Shown here: piece after piece, positions 33,291-45,336 of the stretch
How positions within the stretch are numbered: the stretch's first letter is position 1
How the letters are laid out: each line of letters starts with the position of its first letter
Source: Dactylis glomerata
Lineage: Eukaryota > Streptophyta > Magnoliopsida > Poales > Poaceae
Reading direction: 5' to 3'
NCBI GenBank assembly: GCA_007115705.1
Contig: QXEO01000828.1
Coordinates: forward strand, 238,149-302,148
Length of the DNA stretch: 64,000 bases
Made by a program: the position numbers and the translations under genes
Notes under the pieces: generated by a model
Told to the model about the DNA's origin: nothing
The model's input: only the letters and a program-made list of their open reading frames with translations
Databases searched by the model: none

Positions 33291-34109
33291 GCCGAGACCA
33301 TAACAGAATCCATATGGGAACGTCCGCGGTGGTCTTCAGCAGCAATACATCGGAGTAACATCTGATTGCAAGACGCTGGTCAAAGATATTTGAAATATTA
33401 TCAGGGAAATTAACCGAGTATGAGGTACGCAATTTTACTCATGACAGGAGAAAATCAAATGTAGAAGCTCATCGCCTCGAAAAATCACTCTTTCACTAGG
33501 GGGATTTTTTGCCGAAACGGGTACCCGGCCTCTGCATCAGAGCGTTGCACACAGCCATTTTGTTAAAAAGTATCGTAATTCAGTATACCATTACAAACTC
33601 AAGGGTCATACAAAGCGGCGACATGGATCAACCAACGGAAGAAAGAATATAGAAACACTCTAGGCATCTTGTATTCTATTAATACGCCGCCAGCCATCCT
33701 AGTTGAAGATAGCCCGAACGACCTCCATTAACCGAGTACGTCCAGTATCCATATCTTTCACTAGGGGAATGTTATCACGATTGGCTACTTGATCCTTATG
33801 ATCCTGTAGCTCCTTTAAAATATTCATAGAGACGCACAATATTTTCATTTTCCAGATAAACCATAGTTTTCACTTCTCGGTGTATGAAGTTTTTTGTCTT
33901 AGCTATTTGTATCCAATGCAATAACCAGATTAAAACCATTAGTTAGGACTCTGCGGCGTGTGTTGCATTATAGATTATACTCAGGGTCGGCGCAAAGTCA
34001 AAACAGTTTACAAAAATCTTCCATTCCCTGCACGATCAACAAATGTCTTCTGTCCTCAGTTGCCTTTGCACTACCAGACCAAACTAGGAGTATGGGGGCA
34101 CGGTCATCT
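33291..34109. other. Intergenic, no gene supported
   Basis: 3' flank of the SEC11 gene. The section from about 33500 (poly-T, then GCCGAAACGGGTACCCGGCC) resembles the tail of an old retroposed sequence on the minus strand, but no target duplication was found. Confidence 0.35.
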
Positions 34110-36360
34110 TTAATCTTTGGATGTTATCACCAGCAGTCCCAGTGCGCCGATCAGAAGGTACTGCAGCGGGAAGCATCATATATCAGTATTTCAGCAATTG
34201 TACAAATGTATGTGTTGTGTTTTTTCAGTTTTAGATCTCCCATAAACCAAAAGGTGAATGAGAGAGGGTTCTATCAAAATTTGATAGAAAGTTCCTTCAC
34301 ATGGACTGCAGCTATCATCGTTTAACCTCCAGGGCGGTCAGTATAATTAATAAGATTAATCATACCTTGATAATCGGCTGCTCAGTCATCACAATTGTAA
34401 CCCACCCAACATATGGAAGAAAGCTGTTCACAAAGCAAAAGGGGTCATGTGAGCTGAATTATTATTCGCCGGCATGAAGGCAGGAAAGTGATGCAAATGT
34501 TATGGATACTAACCCTACAGCCCGCCCCATGATGTGATGCTGCTGAAGCCAAAGCTGACCATGCGCATACAGCAGTCGGTCGTCCCCAAAATTGTTGTCA
34601 CCTGAAAGGAAGTTGATCAGTTGAAAACAAACCATATAACGGCATCTACTGTAAATTACGTTGCTAGATACTTCCTCTAATCCACAATATAAGCCTTTTT
34701 TAGCAAGTTGTTTTAGCTTGATAAAAAGGCTTATATTGAGGGAGTAATGGTTATTGTTGCAGGATTGCACAAACTGCTTTACCAGAGTCAGCACTAAAAT
34801 TACTGAAGATGGCACTGAAGAAAATTTATGGGACTGGAAAATAACAGATACCTTTTGTGAGGATATCAACTTCCCCACTTTCCTGGCGTTCATGAACCTG
34901 TACAGAAAGTAGAGTAAACTGAAACCAAGCACCAAAATACCCATTCAAATCTAACATAAGTAAGATGACTTAGAGAAAACTATTACCTTAATCACACGGT
35001 GAACAATTGGAATTTCACGGCCCTACATACAAAACAACCAGATGCAAATTTAGTGTGGTGAGGATCATGTAGAAGAACAGAGTAAATTTGAATATAGGAC
35101 CAGATAAATTCGTGATTCAGCTACTGATTTATGGCTTACAAAGCAGTAGGACTTACATCAACATTGAAAACAACTATTTCTCCAGTGCGGATGGGCTCTT
35201 TGCTCATGCGCAAAAACAGGATGTCACCCTGCAAAACAAATAAAAAATCATTGTTACAAGACACAAAAATGAAATCAGAAGTTGAACTACAAACTAGATT
35301 GTATGCACTGATACAGATTCTCAAACAGGGAGCTTAAAGGAAAATTTGGTATGAATGGGGCCAAGATCTTAATGGTTGAATACAAGGCAATAGGGCAATC
35401 TTCCAGCATTCAGTAAACAGTATTATATGGGGTTCGAGAAAAGACAGTATAATAGGAGAAATTTCTATGGTATTCTTATAAACAGTATGTATACTACATA
35501 TATCGCACATGTGGCTTCCGAATTTAGATTTAGATTGATCTAGAACAGGTAAGTGCACATTTTCATACAAGCAGTCAACAGAACACTATGTCCAGTCCTC
35601 AGATGCCTAATGGTAACAAAAGCACAATCTAAGCCCATTCTCATACTGTGGGACTAGGTAACTGACCCTTTTAAATCCAGGCTCCATGCTACCAGAAAGA
35701 ACAACGACCACCGGGGACTCGCTCCCAGTCGCGACCATTAATCCCTTCCATATGATCAATGCCGACGTAACAATCATACCTGCCATAGAAAACATTCCAA
35801 ACTCTCAGAATAAGAGTACTATTGCAATCAATCAATTAGTAATACCTAAGACTAAGCGCAGCAAAAAACAAACCTTAACAAAAACAGATTAAACGCAAAC
35901 TTTACACCCAATCCAAACAAAGCCATAATGAGCTCATATATAATCTGTTAGAAGCAAGGAACAGCACTAGTACCACTGTACCAACTGCATATCCAACACA
36001 CCTGCACCTGTATGGCCGTATTGTTTACATCCCTATTGTTCTTCAGAAAAACGCATCGCAGAACCAGATCAACAACCGCAAAACCCCAGAATCCCCCGAA
36101 GCTACTAAACGAAATGGCGCCTTTCCCAACGAAGTCCTACCGTAATCACACGACGAACACCTAACCCTCGAACCCCAGTGATCTGGGCGCAGAATACGTT
36201 GGAAACTACTACTACTCGGAATGAGAAAAGGAATAGGAACCAAAGCAAGCGGGAGAAGAAGGATGGGAGAGCGGGCGTCACCGAGGCTGATGATCTGCGC
36301 GAGCACCTGGCGGACCTGCATCGAGCGGATCGACTCCACCTGGTCGCCGACGAACCCCAT
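34110..36360 (-). CDS. SEC11: Signal peptidase complex catalytic subunit SEC11 (181 aa)
   Basis: Eight exons: 36360-36282, 35779-35667, 35228-35157, 35022-34987, 34897-34852, 34604-34514, 34423-34366 and 34160-34110; all introns GT-AG. The protein removes signal peptides from nascent secretory proteins at the ER membrane as the catalytic subunit of the signal peptidase complex. A transmembrane helix (IVTSALIIWKGLMVATG) precedes the catalytic serine S57 in LSGSMEPGF. The histidine of IVHRVI (H96) replaces the bacterial lysine, and the GDNNFGDD segment supplies the acidic residue (about D122). A second hydrophobic helix and a short lysine-containing end (TSKD) close it. The length matches eukaryotic SEC11. 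The 5' end faces the acyl-activating enzyme gene across about 1.4 kb. Confidence 0.96.
34671..34744. mobile_element. Short Stowaway-like MITE in SEC11 intron 5
   Basis: A 74-bp palindromic element with CTTCCTCTAATCCACAATATAAGCC and the inverted GGCTTATATTGAGGGAG, flanked by TA on both sides (34669-34670 and 34745-34746). It lies in the intron between exons 34897-34852 and 34604-34514. Confidence 0.8.
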
Positions 36361-37798
36361 CTCGCTCGGCACTGGCGGAGAACTGAACTGGCCACTTTTT
36401 TCAAACAGGACCCCGAGAGTCCTCCGTATTAGCTTGCGGCCAGACGCGGCTTGCTACACGTCAGCGAATCTATTTTGGTGCGTGAGATGGGAATCCGACG
36501 GGCCACAGAGCTTTGTGCAGCATCCGGTACAATTGTACGAAATTTTAAATATAAGATTAAATTTGAGGGAAAAGTTCAGCTGTGGCAGTGTCAATTGGTT
36601 TTGTGTATGATTGATGTATGTTATGTCCACTCATTCAATTACATTAGAGTTGTGGGTGACCTTGTTTGTTTACATGTGCATCGACTTAACCATGTTTGTT
36701 TCTTTTGAGAATGCAATTGGTTTGATGTTTATGTTTTGGCTCGGTGCACCTTGGTACAAAGTCGATGGATCTAACATGTCGCCTCACCGCCCCTCGTGTG
36801 TACAGTGGTCACTATGCATCACTCGAGGCATGAGGAGGGACAAGTTTCATTCTATGTGATTTTTTAATTCTAAAACCAACTCCAAAGGACCTCGACAAGA
36901 TCAACCGCCTTAGTTTCGCCATTTTCACCGTTCATACTTCTATCGCACCTTCATCTTGTGGCCCTAGTTATTCTAACGTGCCTCACAATGCAAACCAAAT
37001 TCCAAGATCATCTATTTGTGTGATACAACCACACATTTTGATTTGAATCATACATCCAAAAATGTATGGTTAGTAAACTTTCTATCAGGTGCCCTGCTAA
37101 AGACATATAAATAATGTTATTTTAGCAATGCAAGTTAGATGATTGCTGATGTCACATCGGGATTCAGTTTTTCTCCCATGCTTTATCTTATTCTTATCTT
37201 AAGCATCACGTATAATTAAAATTCAAAAAAATGAGACTCCGACATAATCTATCCCAAGACATATTGTTTATAATTTCCCCTCTAAATAACATCAAATATA
37301 CAAGAGAGAAGCACAGTCTAATCAAACAGTGTGCGTAATGCCAAAACCCAGATGACGTGGTGGATAGATGCTTCATCGACACTCCCCTGTATCTCTCAAG
37401 CTGCGCGAGAGTTCAGCGCGAGACGACGAAGCGAAAGCGACCGGCGTCGAAGCAGAACGGGGAGATGGCCGGCGGCGAGTTGGTATCCACGGCCACGGGC
37501 ACCCGAGACCGAGAGCTGCTCCACCTAACCCACCAGTCGCAGCGCGCGCATCGCGACCTCACCTCCTACCTACTCTGCAACCGTAAAGCCTAGCCTCTTG
37601 GAGAGTTGGAGTCCTTTCTTTTTTGCTTCGTTGCCTTCGTCGTCAACTCGTCATCGGATCAACCAAAAGTCCAAATGCGCTCGGCGATAAAATAGTAAGC
37701 ACAGTGTCGCTGTCCCCTGGCCAGTGGCTGCTACTACGAGGCTAGCTCTGAGACTGAGAGCGAGCAGGGAGGAAGGCCCAAGCGCGCGGGGCGGCGGC
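36361..37798. other. Divergent promoter region between SEC11 and the acyl-activating enzyme gene
   Basis: No established gene. A 42-codon ORF (37465-37593, starting MAGGELVSTATGTRD) lies in the GC-rich leader region of the plus-strand gene and could be a leader ORF. The rest is AT-rich. Confidence 0.45.
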
Positions 37799-40700
37799 AT
37801 GGCGGTGACGGCGAGGGGGAGCGTGCGGGAGATCCAGCTACGCGACGTGGAGGCGGCGGGGCTCGCCGCGGCCGACGCGGGGCGCTTCCTCGCCGCGCTC
37901 CGCTCCGCCACCGCGTCGTCGTCGGACGCGGCCGCCGTGTGGGCGGCGGTGGCGGCGGCGGGGGTGCTGCGCCCGGAGCACCCGCACACGCTCCACCAGC
38001 TGGTGTACTACTCCGTCTACGCCGCCTGGGACCGCGCCGCCCGGGGCCCGCCCCCGTACTGGTTCCCCTCCCCGTAAGTAGCCGTCCTCTCGCAGGGTCT
38101 TGTTGCCAAATGTTTGATGCAATCATGCAATCGATAGGTAGAAGGACGGACCATTCGATGCTGCTGGCCGGGAGCTGTCAATGGCGCCTAATAGTTTTTT
38201 TTTCTTTTTGAAACATGACAAAAGCTTTGCGCCAAATAAATTATGGAAGTGACTGCTAGTGTCAGTTTGAGCTATGCAAACTTGAACATCTACTAATTCC
38301 ATTCCACCAATCAGTTGAGCTTGTGGTTCAATTTCACACTGTATGTCTGTATTATGTCTAACAAAAACAGCAGTAAGATAGTAAGATTCTGATAGCTTGC
38401 AAGACATCACTGTAACCTGGTCGTAGGTTCAGACCATGTGTTGTGAACTATGTGATAGTACAGACGATAGGATAGATATATACTAAGCTTTGCTTCATGA
38501 CGCGGTTGTTTCGATTGTTACAGGTCTGAATGTAAGCAAACAAATCTTGGGAGAGTGATGGAGGAGATTGGACCTCAGCTGTTGGGATCATCGTATAAGG
38601 ATCCAATTTCAAGCTTTAACCTCTTTCACAAGTTTTCAGTAGAGAATCAGGAGGTCAGTTTTTTTTCTAAATTAGTATTCCTCCGTCCCAAAATAAGTGA
38701 CTCGACTTTGTCTAAATACGGATGTATCTACACATTGAATGTGTCTAGATACATCCATATTTAGACATGTTGAAGTGTATAAGTGGATTGTACTAGCCCT
38801 TTCCATCAGTTCGGACTTTTGGTTGCGTTGACTAGTGCATGAAACTTAACATGGTATCAGAGCCCAGGGTCTCGAGTTCGAGTCCTGGTTTTCGCAATTT
38901 ATTGTAAAAATTGGTGTTGCCCCCCTTTGTGTCCACGTGTCCACGTGTTGACTTTCTCTTCTCCCGTCACACGTGAGTGGGGGTGTTGAAGTGTATAAGT
39001 GGATTGTACTAGCCCTTTTCATGAGTTCGGACTTTTGGTTGCGTTGGCTAGTGCATGAAGCTTAACAAGAAAAAACTGAGTCACTTATTTTGGGACAGGG
39101 AGGACAATTTATCTCGCACCATAAGTGACTAAAATATCAGTTTGAGGCTTTCTTTCATCATAATGTCAATGTAAGCTTAAGCCTAACAGGTGGTCTTTTC
39201 TTAGGTCTACTGGAAAATGGTGCTAAAGACACTCTCGGTCAAGTTCGTACAAGAACCAAATTCGATTCTAGACGTATCAGATGAATCAAAGAAAGGAGGA
39301 ACATGGTTCCAAGGTGCAGTGCTTAACATTGCTGAGTGTTGTCTGCTACCTTGGCCTTCTCAAAACAGGACAGATGATAGCACCGCTATTGTTTGGAGGG
39401 ATGAGGGACTTGATGATTATCCGGTGAATCGTATGTCACTGAAGGAGCTCCGCACTCAAGTCATGTATGCATCTCTTACCAAATTAAAAAGTATGGAGCA
39501 TACAGAAGCCTTGGATTCTCTTTGTCTTATTCTGTAATGTCATCTTAAGGTTTTGTTGCTTTGGTGTTTTCAGGACTGTTGCAAATGCCCTTGATACCAT
39601 GTTTCAGAAAGGGGACCCGATTGCAATAGACATGCCTATGACATGCAATGCGGTCATCGCGTATTTGGCAATCATCCTAGGTGGCTTCGTTGTTGTGTCG
39701 ATAGCAGACAGTTTCGCACCTCAGGAGATTGGCACTCGCATGAGGGTCTCAAATGCAAAGGCAATTTTTACTCAGGTTAGATCGTAGCAACCCTTACATC
39801 CTTCAGTACTGTAGTAGGGCTTATACTAATTTCATGAGATTTCAGGATTTCATAATTAGGGGAGGGAAGAAATTTCCACTTTACAGGTATATGATCGAAT
39901 AGCTTAGTTTGCTCAACTTTAACAAGCAAATAATAGCTATTCTGGTAGGATCTCGTTCTGTAAAAATGAGTTTTTTTCTCAATGAATTTGCAGTATATGT
40001 TTTACTTATAGTTTTCTTGCATGAACTTACTGAACTATCACACAACAATTCTAAAATTCAAATTCTGCTCTTTAGCCGTGTCATGGAAGGGACTTCATCC
40101 AAAGCTATTATAATTCCTGCAACTGGAGACTATCTTGGAGTTACACCAAGGGATGGTGATATATCCTGGAAAGATTTTCTTTCTCGTGCTGCTGGAAGGT
40201 ATGCAATATATTTGGTCCTTCCAGTGTCACACAAAAATAAATGAATATGTTAGTTCAGATGTTTTGTATGAAACATGTAACACATATATTGAAAAACAAA
40301 GGTGATTGATATGTGATCAACATGACAACAAAATGTCTTGGATTTGCAGGTCATCCATGTACTCTCCATTTTATCAATCTGCAGACGCGCTAATTAATAT
40401 ACTGTTTTCATCAGGAACAACTGGTATAGAGCATCCTGAGTTTCTGACGCCTTTTCCTTTTATCTCTGGTTGCACCATTTTGTTCACAACATTGTACATG
40501 ATTTTGAGCTCTGTTATTTGCTTCTTGTGCAGGAGATCCAAAAGCTATACCGTGGACACAGCTTTGTCCCATAAGATGTGGAGCTGATACCTGGGGACAT
40601 TTGGATGTTCGCCCGCATGACATAGGTTGCTGGCCTACAAATCTGGGTTGGGTTATGGGACCTATAATGTTGTTCTCATGCTTTCTAAATGGTGCAACTT

Positions 40701-43033
40701 TAGCTTTGTATCATGGTTCTCCGCTTGGACGTGGTTTCTGCAAGTTTGTGCAGGTGTGGCGTAATTTGCACCATCATTTACTTTGAACTGCTAGAGGCGA
40801 TTTTTTCATATATTTTTCTAGGGAAAACAGTACAATGTGTACTGCATGTATTTATCAATATTTTTTTCTAGGGAACAGTACGAATAGTTTTAGTGTTCAA
40901 GAAAAGAAGTGTTTTGATTTTATAGGAGAATATGTTTATCAAAGAAGAAATCTAGCCACTGAAAATTATATATCCATGATTGAAAATTGTAGTAGGACTT
41001 GTTGGTCCTACAGATTACCATGGCAAGCTCCAATTTAAATTTCTTCCTGTATTCAAATAAGATCGGCTAAACCCTTAAAAAATAACAATTACTCCTGAAC
41101 TGTCCAGACTGCCCAAGTCATGAAAATGATTATTTCCATGTAAAGTGCAAACATAACTCAATTACATCTGCCTCCAGTTATGGTTATGTTCTTGCTGCCT
41201 TGACCTTGAGCTTATTTATATATCGGTTAATCTCTTTAATGTAGTATATGTAAAGCTTACTGCGCACCAGATTAACCTCAAAGCCTGTTTTTTGTGAACG
41301 AATATGGTTGAATTTTCTAGGAAGTCTGAGCAATGCATATTCATAGTAGAAGCTAAGTAATAATTTGATCTTGGCATCTTGCTCATGCACTCCATTGAAA
41401 TATTTTGCAGGATGCCCGTGTGAATGTATTGGGAACTGTCCCTAGCTTGGTGAAGTCATGGAAGACTGGGAATCTGACTAAAGGACTAGACTGGACCAAA
41501 ATCAGGTATTTACTTACACTGTTAGGAAGAATAGCTTTATTACAATTTTACAACTTTATAATCTGGTTAATGGAAGCTACAATACTATAAATGCAGGGTA
41601 CTTGCCACAACAGGGGAGGCTTCTGATATTGATGACAATCTGTGGTTATCTTCACGTGCCTGCTACAAGCCGATTGTTGAGTGTTGTGGGGGCACGGAGC
41701 TGGCATCCTCATACATTCAAGGGAGTCTCTTGCAGCCACAAGCTTTTGGAGCTTTCAGTGGTGCGTCAATGTCCACTGGGTTTGTCATACTTGATGAACA
41801 GGGAAATCCATATGTAAGTACTGTCAGTTGAACTTGAGTTTAGTAGTTGTGTTCCAAGCATAACTGTTTGAGGTTTGCTATGACAGCCTGATGATCTTCC
41901 TTGTGCTGGAGAAGTGGGTCTCTTCCCTTTATATTTTGGTGCTAGTGATCGGCTTCTCAATGCTGACCACAATAAGGTTTACTTTGATGGAATGCCCATT
42001 TACAGAGGACGGGTATGGAGCCGCTTATCCTAGTTCTCCATTTTGTTTCCTATATGAGCGCTGCATAATTCAAAATTTTGACCAAAGTCCATGTGTCTGT
42101 TTAGCTTTGGTCATTTATTTAAGTTGCTTGAATTTTGTTGTTGTGAAGATATTCAACATATGCAGTAGTCAACTTGTTAAGCTTTATAAAATAACTGATG
42201 TTTTCCAAGTTTAACAGTGGAGCCCTACAAGGAGGTGAGAACAAATATGTGATCTACATATGTTATTGTGTTCTGACACTAATTGCAGTGATATGAAAAA
42301 ACTAGCAACATTTGAGTGAATGTACCCTTTCTTTGCTGAACCAACCAAATAAATCCTGCGACATGCTATTAGAAGTTATCAGTAATAACCAGAATGGTGA
42401 AAGCTCATTCTTTGTAGCGGTACTTATACTGCAGCAACTCCGACGACATGGAGATATAATCCAGAGGACAGTAGGTGGTTACTATATCGTACAGGGTAGA
42501 GCAGATGACACTATGAATCTTGGAGGAATTAAGGTTATTCTCCTCTTTTCAATGTTTTCAACTCCTTATTACCATTGCATTCCGTGAAACCAATTCAGTA
42601 TTGCTCTTGCCTGAACAGACAAGTTCAGTGGAGATTGAACGAGTTTGCAATAGAGCAGATGACGGTCTGCTAGAAACAGCAGCAGTTAGCATCAAACCTT
42701 CTGGCGGTGGACCAGAACAACTGGCTATATTGGCAGTGCTAAAAGATAGATCAGCACCATATGACGCAAATCTTCTAAAGAGCAAGTTTCAGAGAGCCAT
42801 CCAGAGGAACCTAAATCCTCTTTTCAAGGTAAGAGCTTCCCTTTTCTGATGTTCAGTTTGTATGATCAGATGGACACATGTATAATGAGCGAATTTTGAT
42901 CGTTTGTTTGCCCTGACAGGTGAGCTATGTCAAAGTCGTCCCCGAGTTCCCGAGAACTGCTTCAAACAAGCTGCTGAGGAGGGTCCTGAGGGATCAGCTG
43001 AAGCAAGAACTCACAAATCGCAGCAAGCTATAA
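37799..43033 (+). CDS. Peroxisomal acyl-activating enzyme of the AAE17/AAE18 type (728 aa)
   Basis: Fourteen exons: 37799-38073, 38524-38653, 39205-39464, 39574-39775, 39846-39886, 40076-40198, 40350-40423, 40533-40753, 41411-41505, 41597-41813, 41887-42012, 42435-42533, 42619-42828 and 42920-43033. ANL-family enzymes form an acyl-AMP and then a thioester, usually with CoA. The ATP-binding loop is SSGTTGDPKAIPW (residues about 364-376). Downstream are the family's adenylate-binding region (ECCGGTELASSYI), the HGD motif (593-595) and the hinge region GRADDTMNLGGIK (609-621). The C-terminus RTASNKLLRR...NRSKL contains the core lysine and ends in the peroxisomal import signal SKL. Length and order match AAE18, which in Arabidopsis acts on 2,4-DB and probably on natural acyl substrates in beta-oxidation; the natural substrate here is unknown. 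Confidence 0.94.
38678..39103. mobile_element. Stowaway-like MITE in AAE intron 2, split by a TRIM
   Basis: The left half (38678-38767) starts TTCCTCCGTCCCAAAATAAG after a TA and contains an internal palindrome (GTCTAGATACATCC). The right half (39068-39103) ends with the inverted CTTATTTTGGGACAGGGAGG. Removing the 300-bp insert restores one palindromic MITE. The right border is eroded. Confidence 0.8.
38768..39067 (+). mobile_element. TRIM: miniature LTR retrotransposon nested in the MITE
   Basis: Two 84-bp direct repeats (38768-38851 and 38984-39067), each TGTTGAAG...CTTAACA and differing at about four positions, enclose 132 bp. TGGTATCAGAGC at 38852 is a primer-binding site matching initiator tRNA-Met, and GTGAGTGGGGG before the right repeat is a polypurine tract. 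Flanks AGACA/AGAAA look like a 5-bp target duplication with one change. There is no coding sequence, so mobilisation would need proteins in trans. Confidence 0.92.
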
Positions 43034-43730
43034 GGGGCCAGATGTATGTGTTCATCTCTCTTCAATAGGAAATTACTCTTCATATTCCACGTATTTTTGT
43101 ACTCTCGGCGTGTTACATAGGCAATGGTTCGAATCCCTTAGGTCATTTGCAAAAAAAGGTGAAATCACTTTCTGTTGTTTTCACTGTGGTGTGTGGAGAA
43201 ATTCATAACACGTGTTATTGTATTGTGTTCAGATCACTGGAAGTAATAAGGCGATGGCTTGCTAAAATCAGATCACTGTATGTTAGAAGGTTTTTAAATT
43301 TTAAGTCATCGTATTTTCTTAAAGAAAAAAAATCTTTGTATCTTCAAGATAAGATGTGTTGCATTACACAGTTTGTTTATCAGATTAAAACTCAGTAACG
43401 TTAAAATGAAATGTTACTTTAGGTAGCAAACTTACAAAAAATACATACCCCATAATACTAAAGCATCAAGTATCCATTAAAATATCAAATTCAACTCCAA
43501 TTTGTGATGGGAAAACGAAAATGAAAACTCGGGAATCCCTCTTGACACCGGTGAGGCCAGCCGGAGAAGGGGGGAACCGTCGTAGGGTGGAGGAGGAGAG
43601 GCGGCGGATATTCTAGTCCACCTGTAAAATAGAGTTTTTTTTTATCCTTTGTTTGTGCGGTTGTGTGAATCCTATGCACGGATGTAAACTCTTATCGCTA
43701 AGTTATGAGTTTAGAAAGCATCCTTATTAA
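43034..43730. other. 3' flank of the AAE gene, no other gene
   Basis: AT-rich; nothing further recognised. Confidence 0.5.
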
Positions 43731-45215
43731 AAAGAAAATAGTACTAGTTTTTGACGGAAAACGGCAGGAGCTCTGCCTTTGCATTATAGAAAAGGGAAAT
43801 GATCCAGTTAATAAGGGAAACCGGATCCAAAAACCATACAACGCGCGGTTAATTCAGGGAAACCGGCAAAACACCACACACGACAACTCATGGCACATCA
43901 TCTATGCCGGAAACAAGAGCCCCTAGACCTAAGAACACAGGCCACACCTTGCATCCAACAAAGACAAACTCCGCTAACACACACGGACTCTCACCACTAG
44001 CAGCGCACCGCTGTGCACCCTCGCAAAAGAACTGGTCAAGCATTGACCTTAACTAAAGCGTGCACCGCCTCAACCACCTGTGGCGTGTGTTGCTTCTTGT
44101 ACATTTGCAGATAGTGTTGCATCTTCTCATCCAGGACTTCTTCGGAGGCTTTCCCTTTGCACTTGATCTTTGGAACCTCCCCAAAAGCCTCTGCCCGCCT
44201 ATACTCAGTGTGCTTGGCTACAGGAATGCCGCAATCTTTGTTCTTCTTGTCCAAACGGCAGCTACGTCGCTCCAAGAGAGATGGAGCAGTCTCCCCCACC
44301 TGCGCATTTTGGGGTGCGCTCGACACGGTGAGAGCAAGCTCATCGAGGAACTCATCCCACGAAGAAGGTGATGCCTTCTCAAGTGGCTCATCAGCATCCA
44401 TATGGATCAACTCCTTCGAAGACTTGTCGGTACAAGGAGCACCGGAAATCTTCAGTTTTCCCACTACCATATGCCCATCAGGTTCCACTTGTGGCATCTC
44501 CATGTCAAAACAAGATGGCGTTGTTTCAACATGCATCTTGGCCTGCTCCTCCACGCCTTGCATCGCTCTCTCGGGGAGAACAAGATCCAAATCAGGAGGA
44601 TCATCCGTGGCCTGCACCATCACATCATCCCTCTCAAAAGAGAGGTCAGTCACAGTGGCCACACCAGCATCGACAACACTAGCCACAGCAGGGGAGGCGG
44701 CTGCAATGTGCTCTCCCAGCCTCGAAGAAATAGCAAGAGCAAGACTTCCACCCAAAGCTTCCATCAGCTCCCAGAGGCCAGAGACCTTAGTAGTCAAACT
44801 CTGCACAGAGGCAACCAAGTCGCGAAGAGGCAGACGAGCGGCAAACATGGCCTGCAACTCGGTGCCTAGCACCTCAGCCTGGGTAGCAAGGAGAGGCTGC
44901 AGAAGATGCAATACCCCCGCAGGATCCCCATGAGCAGCCACAGGTTCGCCCGGAATAGCCTCAGAATGGCCCGGACCAGGATCGCCTGAATGAGCAACAA
45001 CTGATGCCCAAGAGCGAAGAGGTGCCGGCATGTTGCTCGCACGACATGGTGAAGCTGGAAGCGAGCGGTCATGGCCAGCAGAGCGACGCACAGGGACAGA
45101 GAGTCGAAGTCCTTGCTGGCCGCTAGAGGCGCGGCAGCAGCATCCGGATGCTTCCAGCAGTCACGCTCGCGGTGGCCGGAGCGGCGGCATGCCAGGCATC
45201 TAATGTAGTAGGAGT
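43731..45215 (-). mobile_element. Retroelement remnant with ORF1/gag-like protein and CCHC zinc knuckle
   Basis: A minus-strand frame of about 350 codons (45091-44036) has a low-complexity start, a helical segment (VQSLTTKVSGLWELMEALGG) and a basic C-terminus. Just upstream in another frame is a zinc knuckle (CLACRRSGHRERDC, about 45200-45155) as in LINE ORF1 or gag proteins. The 3' side reaches a retroelement-like tail (TTTTTGACGGAAAACGGCAG at 43757) within 300 bp, so no ORF2 or pol is present. AGTACTA occurs near both ends (about 43741 and 45211), a possible short target duplication. One frameshift separates knuckle and main frame. Confidence 0.6.
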
Positions 45216-45336
45216 ACTATTGTTTATTAAAGTTGATTTTGTCGCCCTTCTCTCCCATCGCGATCGGTTCTGACAAAAAAAAGGAACATAGGATTAGGGT
45301 TTTAGGGCGACGGCTGCTGCTTTGATCCCGATCACC

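Noticed and set aside
36043..36372. Longer SEC11 N-terminus upstream of the chosen ATG
   Set aside because: The upstream in-frame start would be GTG; the ATG at 36360 gives the usual family length.
45322..45336. Upstream start for the DUF1618 protein
   Set aside because: It begins with TTG; the ATG at 45337 is in a good context (ACCATGG).
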